Shown here: piece after piece, positions 1-5,504 of the stretch
Layout of the letters: every line of letters starts with the position of its first letter
Numbering within the stretch: the first letter of the stretch is position 1
Source: DATKCJ01 sp035513275
Lineage (GTDB): Bacteria; Verrucomicrobiota; Verrucomicrobiia; Opitutales; Opitutaceae
Direction: 5' to 3'
DNA length: 5,831 nt
NCBI GenBank assembly: GCA_035513275.1
Contig: DATKCJ010000399.1
Span: forward strand, 1 to 5,831
Notes under the pieces: model-generated
Told to the model about the DNA's origin: nothing
What the model saw: only the letters and a program-made list of their open reading frames with translations
Database searches by the model: none
Position numbers and translations under genes: made by a program

Positions 1-396
1 GTGGTGGGCAAGCTCCACCTCGACGCCGGCGCGCTGAAGCCCGAAGCCGAAATCGGCCCCTTCGCGGGTCTCGTCATGTCGCTCGGCGCCGGCTTCTACG
101 AAGAGATCGCGTTTCGCGTCATTCTCTTCGGTCTCGGCGCCAAGGCGTTTCGTCTGATCGCCGAACCCATCACCGACGAGCGCGCGCGCCTCATGACGTT
201 CGGCTGGGCGATCGTGACAGCGTTCCTGTTCAGCGGCTGGCACTATATCGGCGCTTTCGGCGACGACTTCGAGACGAAGTCGTTCGTCTTCCGCTGGGTC
301 TGCGGTCTCGTATTTACCGCCATCTACGTTTTCCGCGGCTTCGCCCCCGTCGTCTGGACCCACGTCATCTACGACATCTGGGTACTCGTCTTTTGA
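1..396 (+). CDS. CPBP family intramembrane glutamic protease, C-terminal part (5' end outside window)
   Basis: The 131 visible residues carry the three conserved blocks of the CPBP (Abi/CAAX-protease-like) family. These are EEIAFR at residues 34-39 (the EExxxR motif with the catalytic glutamates), FSGWH at 77-81 (the FxxxH motif) and HVIYD at 121-125 (the third motif with His and Asp). The surrounding stretches (about 20-50, 66-85, 97-112 and 115-131) are hydrophobic, as expected for membrane helices. Family members are usually 200-300 residues long, so the N-terminal helices are missing. The GTG at the first base is probably an internal valine codon rather than the start. Members process prenylated proteins in eukaryotes or act in bacteriocin immunity and other membrane proteolysis in bacteria; the substrate here cannot be told. 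The gene ends with TGA at 394-396 and converges on tlyA, 58 bp away. Confidence 0.85.
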   Translation: MVGKLHLDAGALKPEAEIGPFAGLVMSLGAGFYEEIAFRVILFGLGAKAFRLIAEPITDERARLMTFGWAIVTAFLFSGWHYIGAFGDDFETKSFVFRWVCGLVFTAIYVFRGFAPVVWTHVIYDIWVLVF

Positions 397-454
397 CATC
401 CCGTCCGGATGTTTGGGTTTGGGCGGTCGTGGTTCGACACGCCGTTCCACCCTT

Positions 455-1204
455 TCACGCATCTCGCCTTCGCGTCGCGAGCACGAAGCGTTCGCGATTT
501 CCCTTGGGGCCTTTGAGCGCGGAGTCGACCTCGTCAACGACGTCGAATCCCGCGCGCACGATGGCGTTGCGAGCCTTCGAAATGGCGGCGTCTCGCACCG
601 AGTCGTCGCGGATGACGCCGCGGGCGCGCGACGCTTCGGTCTTTCCGGCTTCGAACTGAGGCTTCACGAGCGCGACGAGCGTGCCGCCGGCGCGTAGATA
701 CGGCCACACGGCGGGAAGAATGAGTCGGAGAGAAATGAACGAAACGTCGACCACGACCGCGTCGTATTCGGCGCGCGGCAGATCAGAAGGTTTCAGACTG
801 CGGGCGTTGAGCCGCTCGATGCTTGTGACACGCGGATCAGCCAGAAGTTTTGAGTGCATCTGTGCGCGGCCGACGTCGATTGCAGTCACGTGCGCCGCGC
901 CGCGCTGGAGCGCGCAGTCGGTGAAGCCGCCTGTGGATGCGCCGACGTCGAGCACCGCCGCACCGGCGAGGTCGATCTTGAACGCATCGAGTGCCGCCTC
1001 GAGCTTCTCGCCGCCGCGGCCGACGAATCGCGGCGGCTGGTCGATCGTGATCGGCGCGTCCGCGGGATATTCCTTGCCCGGCTTGTCGAGCCGCTCGGTG
1101 CCGAGCCGCACGCGGCCGGCCATGATGAGCGCCTTCGCCTGCGCGCGAGTCGGCGCCAGCCCGAGGCTGACGAGAAGTTCATCGAGGCGGTGGCGGGAAG
1201 GCAT
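455..1204 (-). CDS. tlyA: TlyA family rRNA (cytidine-2'-O)-methyltransferase
   Basis: The 249-residue product has the TlyA layout and length. An S4 RNA-binding domain covers about residues 5-60 (RLDELLVSLGL, then AKALIMAGRV). The linker VGRGGEKLEAAL follows at 61-72. A Rossmann-type FtsJ-like methyltransferase domain then runs to the end, with the SAM-binding loop VLDVGASTGGFTDCAL at 84-99. A K-D-K-E catalytic tetrad can be placed at K67, D153 (VVDVSF), K181 (LVKPQFE) and E238. Characterised TlyA proteins 2'-O-methylate cytidines in 16S and/or 23S rRNA with SAM; older annotations call the family hemolysin A. The ATG at 1204 leads straight into the S4 domain, which supports this start, but no Shine-Dalgarno sequence is visible. 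It lies downstream of mobA across a 156 bp gap filled with palindromes, so co-transcription with the molybdenum genes is possible but not shown. Confidence 0.95.
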   Translation of the reverse strand: MPSRHRLDELLVSLGLAPTRAQAKALIMAGRVRLGTERLDKPGKEYPADAPITIDQPPRFVGRGGEKLEAALDAFKIDLAGAAVLDVGASTGGFTDCALQRGAAHVTAIDVGRAQMHSKLLADPRVTSIERLNARSLKPSDLPRAEYDAVVVDVSFISLRLILPAVWPYLRAGGTLVALVKPQFEAGKTEASRARGVIRDDSVRDAAISKARNAIVRAGFDVVDEVDSALKGPKGNRERFVLATRRRDA

Positions 1205-1220
1205 GGCAGGGACCGATTGT

Positions 1221-1255
1221 GATTTTCGATTTTGGATTTTCGATTCTCGATTTTA
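1221..1255. repeat. AT-rich 14-bp tandem repeat upstream of tlyA
   Basis: Two and a half copies of a 14-bp unit lie in tandem: GATTTTCGATTTTG (1221-1234), GATTTTCGATTCTC (1235-1248) and a partial GATTTTA (1249-1255). The block is far richer in A+T than its surroundings and ends 17 bp before the tlyA start codon. It could serve as an untwisting promoter element or 5' leader, but no confident -35/-10 pair can be named. Confidence 0.6.
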
Positions 1256-1256
1256 C

Positions 1257-1285
1257 CGGACCCGCCCTCGGAGAGGTCGGGCTAC
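1257..1285 (-). repeat. REP-like palindrome unit 1 (single, minus orientation)
   Basis: On the minus strand this unit begins with GTAG (complement of 1282-1285), followed by an imperfect hairpin. CCCG-c-CCTC (1261-1269) pairs with GAGG-t-CGGG (1273-1281) with one internal mismatch and a 3-nt loop. It resembles units 2 and 3 next to it in layout but has its own stem sequence. It has no opposed partner at short distance. Confidence 0.7.
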
Positions 1286-1305
1286 CCGCAAGTTGACCCC
1301 GGAAG

Positions 1306-1364
1306 GTAGCGTGCCTCTCGCGGAGAGGCACGACGGACGCGCCCCTCGGCGAGGGTCGCGCTAC
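1306..1364. repeat. Face-to-face REP-like pair, units 2 and 3 (mobA-tlyA gap)
   Basis: Unit 2 runs forward: GTAG at 1306-1309, then a perfect 10-bp stem (1310-1319 with 1323-1332) around a 3-nt GCG loop. Unit 3 is inverted: stem 1338-1347 with 1351-1360 has a single mismatch and a GGC loop, then CTAC at 1361-1364, the complement of GTAG. Hairpin centres are 28 bp apart. The foot of unit 3 contains the TAG stop of mobA. Downstream of mobA the hairpins could act as mRNA stabilisers or partial terminators, but there is no U tract. Confidence 0.8.
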
Positions 1365-1936
1365 CCTACTGCCTTCACATCCTCCGGCGTGTTCCAGTTC
1401 CTGAACTCCGGCACGAGCCGTTCCGGAATTTCCCAACGCATCGCGGCTCCCATTCCCTCGGCGATCGCGGCGAAGTCGCGGACGCGGAGCTGGCCCGCGG
1501 CGACACGTTCGGCAGCCATTGCCGCGAGCTCGCGCGGATACACGCCGACCAGGCATTCGATGCTGTCGCCGCGATGCGGCACAACGCCGCGGCCGGGAGA
1601 CGCGAGCGAGATCATCTGGCGAACAACTGCTGTCGACACATGCGGCATGTCCACTGCGATCACGAAAAGAAGTTCACCTCGCATCGCCGCAAGCGCCGTG
1701 GCGATGCCGGCAAGCGGACCGCTGTCGGGCGCGCAGTCGATCAATGTCTGCGCAGGCACGGCGATCGGCGGCTGGCCGGGACGACGAGAAACAATCACCT
1801 CGTCGACGCCCGCCTGTCGCAAAAGATCAACCTGCCGCGCGAGTAGCGTGCGTCCGTCGGACAGAACGAGCGCGGATTTGTCCGTGCCCATCCGGCGTGA
1901 ATGGCCTCCGGCGAGGACGAGCCCGGTTATGTGCAT
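1361..1936 (-). CDS. mobA: Molybdenum cofactor guanylyltransferase MobA
   Basis: The 191-residue protein (E. coli MobA is 194) opens with the nucleotidyltransferase signature LAGGHSRRMGTDK at residues 7-19, which binds GTP. CAPDSGPLAGI near 68-78 and AVDMP near 94-98 (the metal-binding aspartate block) follow. The C-terminus NWNTPEDV is the usual MobA ending. MobA transfers GMP from GTP to Mo-molybdopterin to make the MGD cofactor in the cytoplasm, needed by DMSO reductase-family enzymes such as the oxidoreductase encoded two genes upstream. The ATG lies 9 bp after the fdhD stop codon, so the two are almost certainly co-transcribed. The sequence before the start (cttctctt) is not a Shine-Dalgarno match. 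The TAG stop at 1361-1363 is the conserved foot of a palindromic repeat, so the original 3' end may have been altered by the repeat. Confidence 0.94.
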   Translation of the reverse strand: MHITGLVLAGGHSRRMGTDKSALVLSDGRTLLARQVDLLRQAGVDEVIVSRRPGQPPIAVPAQTLIDCAPDSGPLAGIATALAAMRGELLFVIAVDMPHVSTAVVRQMISLASPGRGVVPHRGDSIECLVGVYPRELAAMAAERVAAGQLRVRDFAAIAEGMGAAMRWEIPERLVPEFRNWNTPEDVKAVG

Positions 1937-1945
1937 AAGAGAAGA

Positions 1946-2866
1946 TCAGGGGGTAGGGACGGACCGCTGGGCCGTCCGCGAATTTGGCTTCGGCGCGCCC
2001 AGCGGTCGCGCCCTACCTTTTCCTGAGAAGCGGCTCGCTCCAGCGTAGATGTTGAACCGGTCGTCACGGACGAAGCCCGCGAGGCCTTGCTTGTTTGCGC
2101 GGGCGAACTGCACCGCGAGGCTCGACGGTGCGGAGATGCCGGCGACAACGGGCACGCGCGCGGCGAGCGCCTTTTGCACGATCTCAAACGACGTGCGTCC
2201 ACTCACGAACAGGATGTGCCGGTCGAGCGGAAGCCACCCCTTGCGCAACGCGTGGCCGAGGACCTTGTCGACGGCGTTGTGACGGCCTACGTCTTCGCGC
2301 GCGGCGAGCAGCCTGCCTTCGGCGTCGAAGAGTGCGGCCGCGTGGAGTCCGCCGGTTTCGCGGAAGGCTGCCTGTGACTTGGCGAGCACGGCCGGTAGTG
2401 AATGGAGAATTCGCGCATCGATCCGAAACCCTGCGCGCAACGGCTTGAACGCCATGTGCACAGCCTCGATCGACGCCTTGCCGCACAGCCCGCAGCTCGT
2501 CGCGCTGAAGACGTGACGCGTGAGCGCTTCAAAGTTTACGCCCTCGGGTTTGCGCAGGAGCACGTCGATTACGTTGCCTTCGCGCGCGCGACTATCGGTC
2601 GAACGGCAGTGCGTGATCTCGAAGATGTCTTTCGATTCGCGCACGACGCCCTCGGTGAGCAGGAAACCGCTGATGAGGTCGTCGTCATCACCCGGTGTGC
2701 GCATGACGACCGCGACGCCCTTGCCTTCGACGCGGATTTCGAGCGGCTCCTCCACGGCGACTCGATCCGCGCGCGCGCCGGCGATCCGTCCTTTGCGGAC
2801 GGTGCGGATCTTGGCGGAGCGGGTGGGGTGGGTCATGCTCAATGTGGGCTCTGTGACTGCCTTCAT
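1946..2866 (-). CDS. fdhD: Formate dehydrogenase accessory sulfurtransferase FdhD
   Basis: The 306-residue product has all the FdhD hallmarks: VEEPLEIRV at 38-46, TPGDDDDLISGFLLTEG at 57-73, the sulfur-carrying CGLC pair C125/C128, GGLHAAALFD at 172-181, REDVGRHNAVDK at 190-201, SGRTSFEIVQKA at 222-233 and the family's terminal FNIYAG at 271-276. FdhD takes sulfur from a cysteine desulfurase (IscS in E. coli) and passes it to the Mo-bisPGD cofactor, which activates formate dehydrogenases. The adjacent molybdoenzyme gene fits as client. Two oddities stand out. About 25-30 residues follow FNIYAG, and most are encoded by a palindromic repeat pair at 1953-2016. The ATG at 2866 sits 2 nt after a repeat hairpin in the mRNA, which would hide any ribosome site. 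The ATG at 2836 (M11) is a credible alternative start giving 296 residues. No strong Shine-Dalgarno precedes either. Confidence 0.95.
   Translation of the reverse strand: MKAVTEPTLSMTHPTRSAKIRTVRKGRIAGARADRVAVEEPLEIRVEGKGVAVVMRTPGDDDDLISGFLLTEGVVRESKDIFEITHCRSTDSRAREGNVIDVLLRKPEGVNFEALTRHVFSATSCGLCGKASIEAVHMAFKPLRAGFRIDARILHSLPAVLAKSQAAFRETGGLHAAALFDAEGRLLAAREDVGRHNAVDKVLGHALRKGWLPLDRHILFVSGRTSFEIVQKALAARVPVVAGISAPSSLAVQFARANKQGLAGFVRDDRFNIYAGASRFSGKGRARPLGAPKPNSRTAQRSVPTP
1953..2016. repeat. Face-to-face REP-like pair, units 4 and 5 (inside the fdhD 3' end)
   Basis: The outer 20-nt arms (1953-1972 and 1997-2016) are inverted copies matching at 17 of 20 positions. Each arm begins with GTAGGG and contains the loop sequence accgctggg. 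Each unit folds separately: GGACGG (1957-1962) pairs with CCGTCC (1972-1977), and GGCGCG (1992-1997) pairs with CGCGCC (2007-2012). The three bases that differ between the stems are matched by compensating changes on the other side. Centres are 35 bp apart. The whole pair is translated as the C-terminus of FdhD. Confidence 0.85.
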
Positions 2867-2939
2867 AGCCCGCTGCGTGAGCAGCGGGACTGATTGACGT
2901 GAGAATCGCTGCGGTCCCTGCGCTCACGCGCAGGGCTAC
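2865..2939. repeat. Face-to-face REP-like pair, units 6 and 7
   Basis: Unit 6 has a degenerate foot (ATAG, 2865-2868), then CCCGCTGC (2869-2876), loop GTGA and GCAGCGGG (2881-2888). Unit 7 is inverted: CCCTGCGC (2916-2923), loop TCAC, GCGCAGGG (2928-2935), then CTAC (2936-2939). Both stems are perfect 8-bp helices. Centres are 47 bp apart and the whole pair is 75 bp, the same as the units 8-9 pair. The left end overlaps the first possible ATG of fdhD. Confidence 0.85.
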
Positions 2940-2956
2940 GAGGAAGAAGCAGATCC

Positions 2957-2992
2957 CTACGCTCCCTCCTTCGCTCTGCGAGCTCCGGAGGG
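2957..2992. repeat. Nested hairpin between two REP-like pairs
   Basis: CCCTCC (2964-2969) can pair with GGAGGG (2987-2992), and inside the loop GCTC (2973-2976) can pair with GAGC (2980-2983). A second small hairpin, GCCC (2996-2999) with GGGC (3005-3008), follows. The block is bounded by an 8-bp direct repeat AAGCAGAT at 2947-2954 and 3013-3020. It differs in sequence from the neighbouring GTGA-loop units. No gene is supported here. Confidence 0.45.
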
Positions 2993-3020
2993 CAAGCCCG
3001 CGCTGGGCCACCAAGCAGAT

Positions 3021-3095
3021 GTAGCCCGCCGCGTGAGCGGCGGGACAGATCGGAGTAGATTTCACAAGCGTCCCTGCGCTCACGCGCAGGGCTAC
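3021..3095. repeat. Face-to-face REP-like pair, units 8 and 9
   Basis: Unit 8 has GTAG (3021-3024), CCCGCCGC (3025-3032), loop GTGA and GCGGCGGG (3037-3044). Unit 9 is inverted: CCCTGCGC (3072-3079), loop TCAC, GCGCAGGG (3084-3091), then CTAC (3092-3095). Both stems are perfect. The length (75 bp) and centre spacing (47 bp) equal those of the units 6-7 pair, yet the 27-nt linkers agree at only about half their positions. It lies 24 bp downstream of the oxidoreductase stop in the direction of transcription. Confidence 0.87.
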
Positions 3096-3119
3096 GAAGA
3101 CAAGGGGACCCTGCGGAGT

Positions 3120-5354
3120 TCATGCTCGAGGCCCTGCAACTTCCACCCGCACGAGTGCGTTGTAATCCGGCACGCCGCCGTGGAAGTCTGTGTTTCCGCG
3201 AGGGACAATCGTGTTTCCCTCGGGCCAGTGGACTTGGAGGTTGCCACGGGCAAGTGGTGCGAGGAAGACGCGGCACTCGAGACGGCCGGTCGCGTTGGCG
3301 AGTGTGACGCGATCTCCATGCTTGAGACGGAGCGCTGCGGCGTCGTCGGCATTCATGAGCACGGCGTCGCGCTGTGCGCCGGTCAGCGGATCGACTTCGG
3401 CGTAGACGAGCGTGTTGAACTGTTTCCCGCGGCGCGTGCTGCAATGGAACATGCCCTCAGGCCGATCAGCGGCCGGCAGCGGCACAGGCGCGAGGCGAGC
3501 GCGTCCGTCGGGCGTCGGGCACACGCCATCCGTGCAAAGCAGGCGGCCGCCGTATTGGAAGACGTCGCCTTGCTTCTTGAGATGCTGGACGCCGTCGTAG
3601 AATGGCACGACGCGTGCGATCTCATCACGGATTTCCTGGCCGGTCGCGCAGCCGAGCAAGTGCGCGCGCGCGGGATCGACGGCTGCGGCGACGTCGCGAA
3701 GTATCCGCCACTCGGCGCGCGCCTCGCCGACCTGGCGCGGTATCTCGGGTGTGAACATCACGCGACGCTCGGTGCTCGTTTCGGTGCCGCCGTCGGTTTG
3801 CTCGTAGCGCGTCTGCGCGGGCAGCAGCAACACCGCCTCGCCGGCGGGCACGAGCATCTGATCTGTGACGAGGATGTCCTCGTGGATTCGGAAGGGGACG
3901 CGTGCGAGCGACTCGCGCACGTGTTCAGGCTCGGGGAGCGTGCGAAGAAAATTGCCGCCGACGGCGTAGAGCACGTCGATCTCGCCGCGGTGCGCGGCAA
4001 CGAGCATCTCGGTCGTGGCGAGACCGCGGGTCGCGGGCACGTCGAATCCGTATTCGGCGGAGAGCGCGGCGGCGTTTTCGGCGTTGACTGATTTCCCGCC
4101 CGGGAAGGCTGTCGCATACGCGCCCATCTCGGCGCCGCCTTGAACAGACGAGTGGCCGCGGATCGGCATCACGCCGCAGAACGGCCGGCCGAGGTAACCG
4201 CGCGCGAGGGCGACGTTGAGGACCATCCGGACGGCGTCGCCGCCGAACGCGTGCTGCGTGATGCCCATGCTCCATACAAAGACGCCGGTGCGCGAAGCCG
4301 TGAGGATGCGGGCGAACTCGTCGATCGATTCGCGCGAAAGGCCTGACTGGCCTTCGATGTCCTCCCACGGGAGCGCGAGGGATTGGGCGAAGAGCTCGGC
4401 CTGGCCGGTGCAATGGGAAGTGAGAAAGTCGCGGTCGGTGTTGCCCGTTTCGAACAGTCGCTTCAACACGCCGTGGAGAAACGCGATGTCGCCACCCTGC
4501 GCAACGGGGAACCAGTAGTCAGCCATGTCGGTGCCGAAGACGGAGCTGACGGGATTCGACGGCACCCAGTAGCGCTTCATGCCGGGCTCGAGGAGCGGGT
4601 TGACGATCACGACCTTCGTGCCGCGCTTGCGGGCGAGTTCGAGGTATTTCGTCGAGACGGGCTGGTCGTTCGCGGGATTCGAACCGAAGAAGACAACGAC
4701 GTCCGATCCGATCCAGTCGACGTAGCTGCAGGTCGACGCGCTCACGCCGATCGCAGCCCTCATCGCTACGCTCGACGGCGAGTGGCAAAGACGCGCGGCG
4801 TTGTCGACGTTGTTGGTGCCGAGGAATCGCGCGACTTTCTGGCCGACGTAGTAGATCTCGTTTGTCACGCCGCGCGAAGTGATGAAGAGCGCAAAGCGAT
4901 CGGGAACCGTGCGTCGGATTCGCTCGCCCGCGAGGCGGAGTGCTTCGTCCCACGAGATGCGCGTGAAACCGCGTTCGCCGGCGCGGCGCAGCATCGGGTG
5001 CGCGAGCCGGCCGAGGCCGCGGAGGGCGACGTTGTCGAGAGGCTCGAGCTTCGAGACATCGGCGAGCGCGGCCGGGTCCATTGCGGGCATGGTGTTCAGC
5101 CGGAGCAGATTCAGGCGAGTCATGCACAGGTGCGTGCCTTGGATCGTCCAGTCGTGAAAGCCCGAGACGCCGAGCGCACACCCGTCGCACACGCCCTTGC
5201 TGAGGACCTTCCATGCGTAGCCGGCGTTGTCGCGGTTCAACCACGCGACGCGGATCATGTCCGTGAAATGCTTTGGCTTCGTATGGCCACAGCCAAAGGG
5301 CGAAAGACGTGAGAGACGCTCGAGCCAGGTATGCTTGATCTGGTGGGAGGTCAT
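3120..5354 (-). CDS. FdhF/YdeP-type molybdopterin oxidoreductase (formate dehydrogenase alpha-like)
   Basis: This intact 744-residue protein belongs to the DMSO reductase superfamily, closest to the FdhF/YdeP branch (E. coli YdeP is about 760). Counting from the ATG at 5354, an N-terminal cysteine region has C56-D-G-C59 (KGVCDGCALG) and C77 (THLC). This CxxC-x17-C pattern could bind an Fe-S cluster but lacks the classical CxxCxxxC spacing of FdhF. C190-H191 (RLCHSPS) aligns with the Sec140-His141 pair of E. coli FdhF; its codon is TGC, so cysteine replaces selenocysteine. R399 in IRGHSSVQGG matches the catalytic arginine region (RGxNNVQG in FDHs). The C-terminal dinucleotide-binding domain covers about 637-740. 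A TTG at 5361-5363 could add three residues. There is no Tat signal, so it is probably cytoplasmic. The fdhD and mobA neighbours argue for bis-MGD and FDH-like chemistry, but YdeP-like members have no settled substrate and no partner subunit is encoded here. Confidence 0.9.
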   Translation of the reverse strand: MTSHQIKHTWLERLSRLSPFGCGHTKPKHFTDMIRVAWLNRDNAGYAWKVLSKGVCDGCALGVSGFHDWTIQGTHLCMTRLNLLRLNTMPAMDPAALADVSKLEPLDNVALRGLGRLAHPMLRRAGERGFTRISWDEALRLAGERIRRTVPDRFALFITSRGVTNEIYYVGQKVARFLGTNNVDNAARLCHSPSSVAMRAAIGVSASTCSYVDWIGSDVVVFFGSNPANDQPVSTKYLELARKRGTKVVIVNPLLEPGMKRYWVPSNPVSSVFGTDMADYWFPVAQGGDIAFLHGVLKRLFETGNTDRDFLTSHCTGQAELFAQSLALPWEDIEGQSGLSRESIDEFARILTASRTGVFVWSMGITQHAFGGDAVRMVLNVALARGYLGRPFCGVMPIRGHSSVQGGAEMGAYATAFPGGKSVNAENAAALSAEYGFDVPATRGLATTEMLVAAHRGEIDVLYAVGGNFLRTLPEPEHVRESLARVPFRIHEDILVTDQMLVPAGEAVLLLPAQTRYEQTDGGTETSTERRVMFTPEIPRQVGEARAEWRILRDVAAAVDPARAHLLGCATGQEIRDEIARVVPFYDGVQHLKKQGDVFQYGGRLLCTDGVCPTPDGRARLAPVPLPAADRPEGMFHCSTRRGKQFNTLVYAEVDPLTGAQRDAVLMNADDAAALRLKHGDRVTLANATGRLECRVFLAPLARGNLQVHWPEGNTIVPRGNTDFHGGVPDYNALVRVEVAGPRA

Positions 5355-5412
5355 CGCGCGCAATCAGGGAACGGACTTTGAGTCACAGAGACCACAGATT
5401 CGAGCCGAGGAC

Positions 5413-5435
5413 ACTGAGGGATATCCTGCCTCAGT
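5413..5435. promoter_or_regulatory. Dyad upstream of the oxidoreductase, possible operator
   Basis: ACTGAGG (5413-5419) is repeated inverted as CCTCAGT (5429-5435), with the palindrome GGATATCC (5419-5426) overlapping the centre. It lies about 60-80 bp upstream of the oxidoreductase ATG, a suitable place for an operator or a leader hairpin. No regulator family can be assigned from the sequence, and the function is inferred only from symmetry and position. Confidence 0.3.
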
Positions 5436-5447
5436 AGCTGCTCCGTC

Positions 5448-5503
5448 GTGGCCCTGCGCGTAAGCGCAGGGATTCGGGTCCCGCCGCTCACGCGGCGGGC
5501 TAC
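5448..5503. repeat. Face-to-face REP-like pair, units 10 and 11
   Basis: Unit 10 has a degenerate foot (GTGG, 5448-5451), CCCTGCGC (5452-5459), loop GTAA and GCGCAGGG (5464-5471). Unit 11 is inverted: CCCGCCGC (5480-5487), loop TCAC, GCGGCGGG (5492-5499), then CTAC (5500-5503). Centres are 28 bp apart with an 8-nt linker, so this is a compact form. The stem types seen in units 7-9 recur here. The pair sits between the M24 peptidase and the oxidoreductase. Confidence 0.85.
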
Positions 5504-5504
5504 A

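Noticed and set aside
424..444. Possible bidirectional terminator between the CPBP gene and tlyA
   Set aside because: The stem is only 7 bp with a bulge and no U tract follows on either strand.
681..2048. 455-codon plus-strand open frame opposite tlyA, mobA and the fdhD end
   Set aside because: It runs through three convincing minus-strand genes and their intergenic repeats, its product is Arg/Ser/Ala-rich with no recognisable domain, and such frames are common opposite GC-rich genes.
2865..3095. CRISPR array
   Set aside because: The repeats are inverted pairs with differing stems and no regular direct repeat-spacer pattern, and no cas gene is present.
2863..3444. 193-codon minus-strand frame spanning the repeat-rich gap before fdhD
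   Set aside because: It starts within the oxidoreductase in another frame and its Arg-rich product mostly translates palindromes; no domain can be seen.
3033..4091. 352-codon plus-strand open frame opposite the oxidoreductase
   Set aside because: It is the antisense shadow of a gene with clear family motifs; its product has no recognisable motif and it begins inside a repeat hairpin.
4785..4787. Selenocysteine at the Mo-ligand position of the oxidoreductase
   Set aside because: The codon is TGC on the coding strand, which is cysteine; no in-frame TGA or SECIS-like need arises.
4383..5312. 309-codon plus-strand open frame opposite the oxidoreductase N-terminal half
   Set aside because: It is an antisense shadow in GC-rich DNA, without domain signature or ribosome site.
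5361..5363. TTG as the start of the oxidoreductase
   Set aside because: It adds only three residues and has no ribosome site; the ATG at 5352-5354 is the simpler choice, though the difference is minor.
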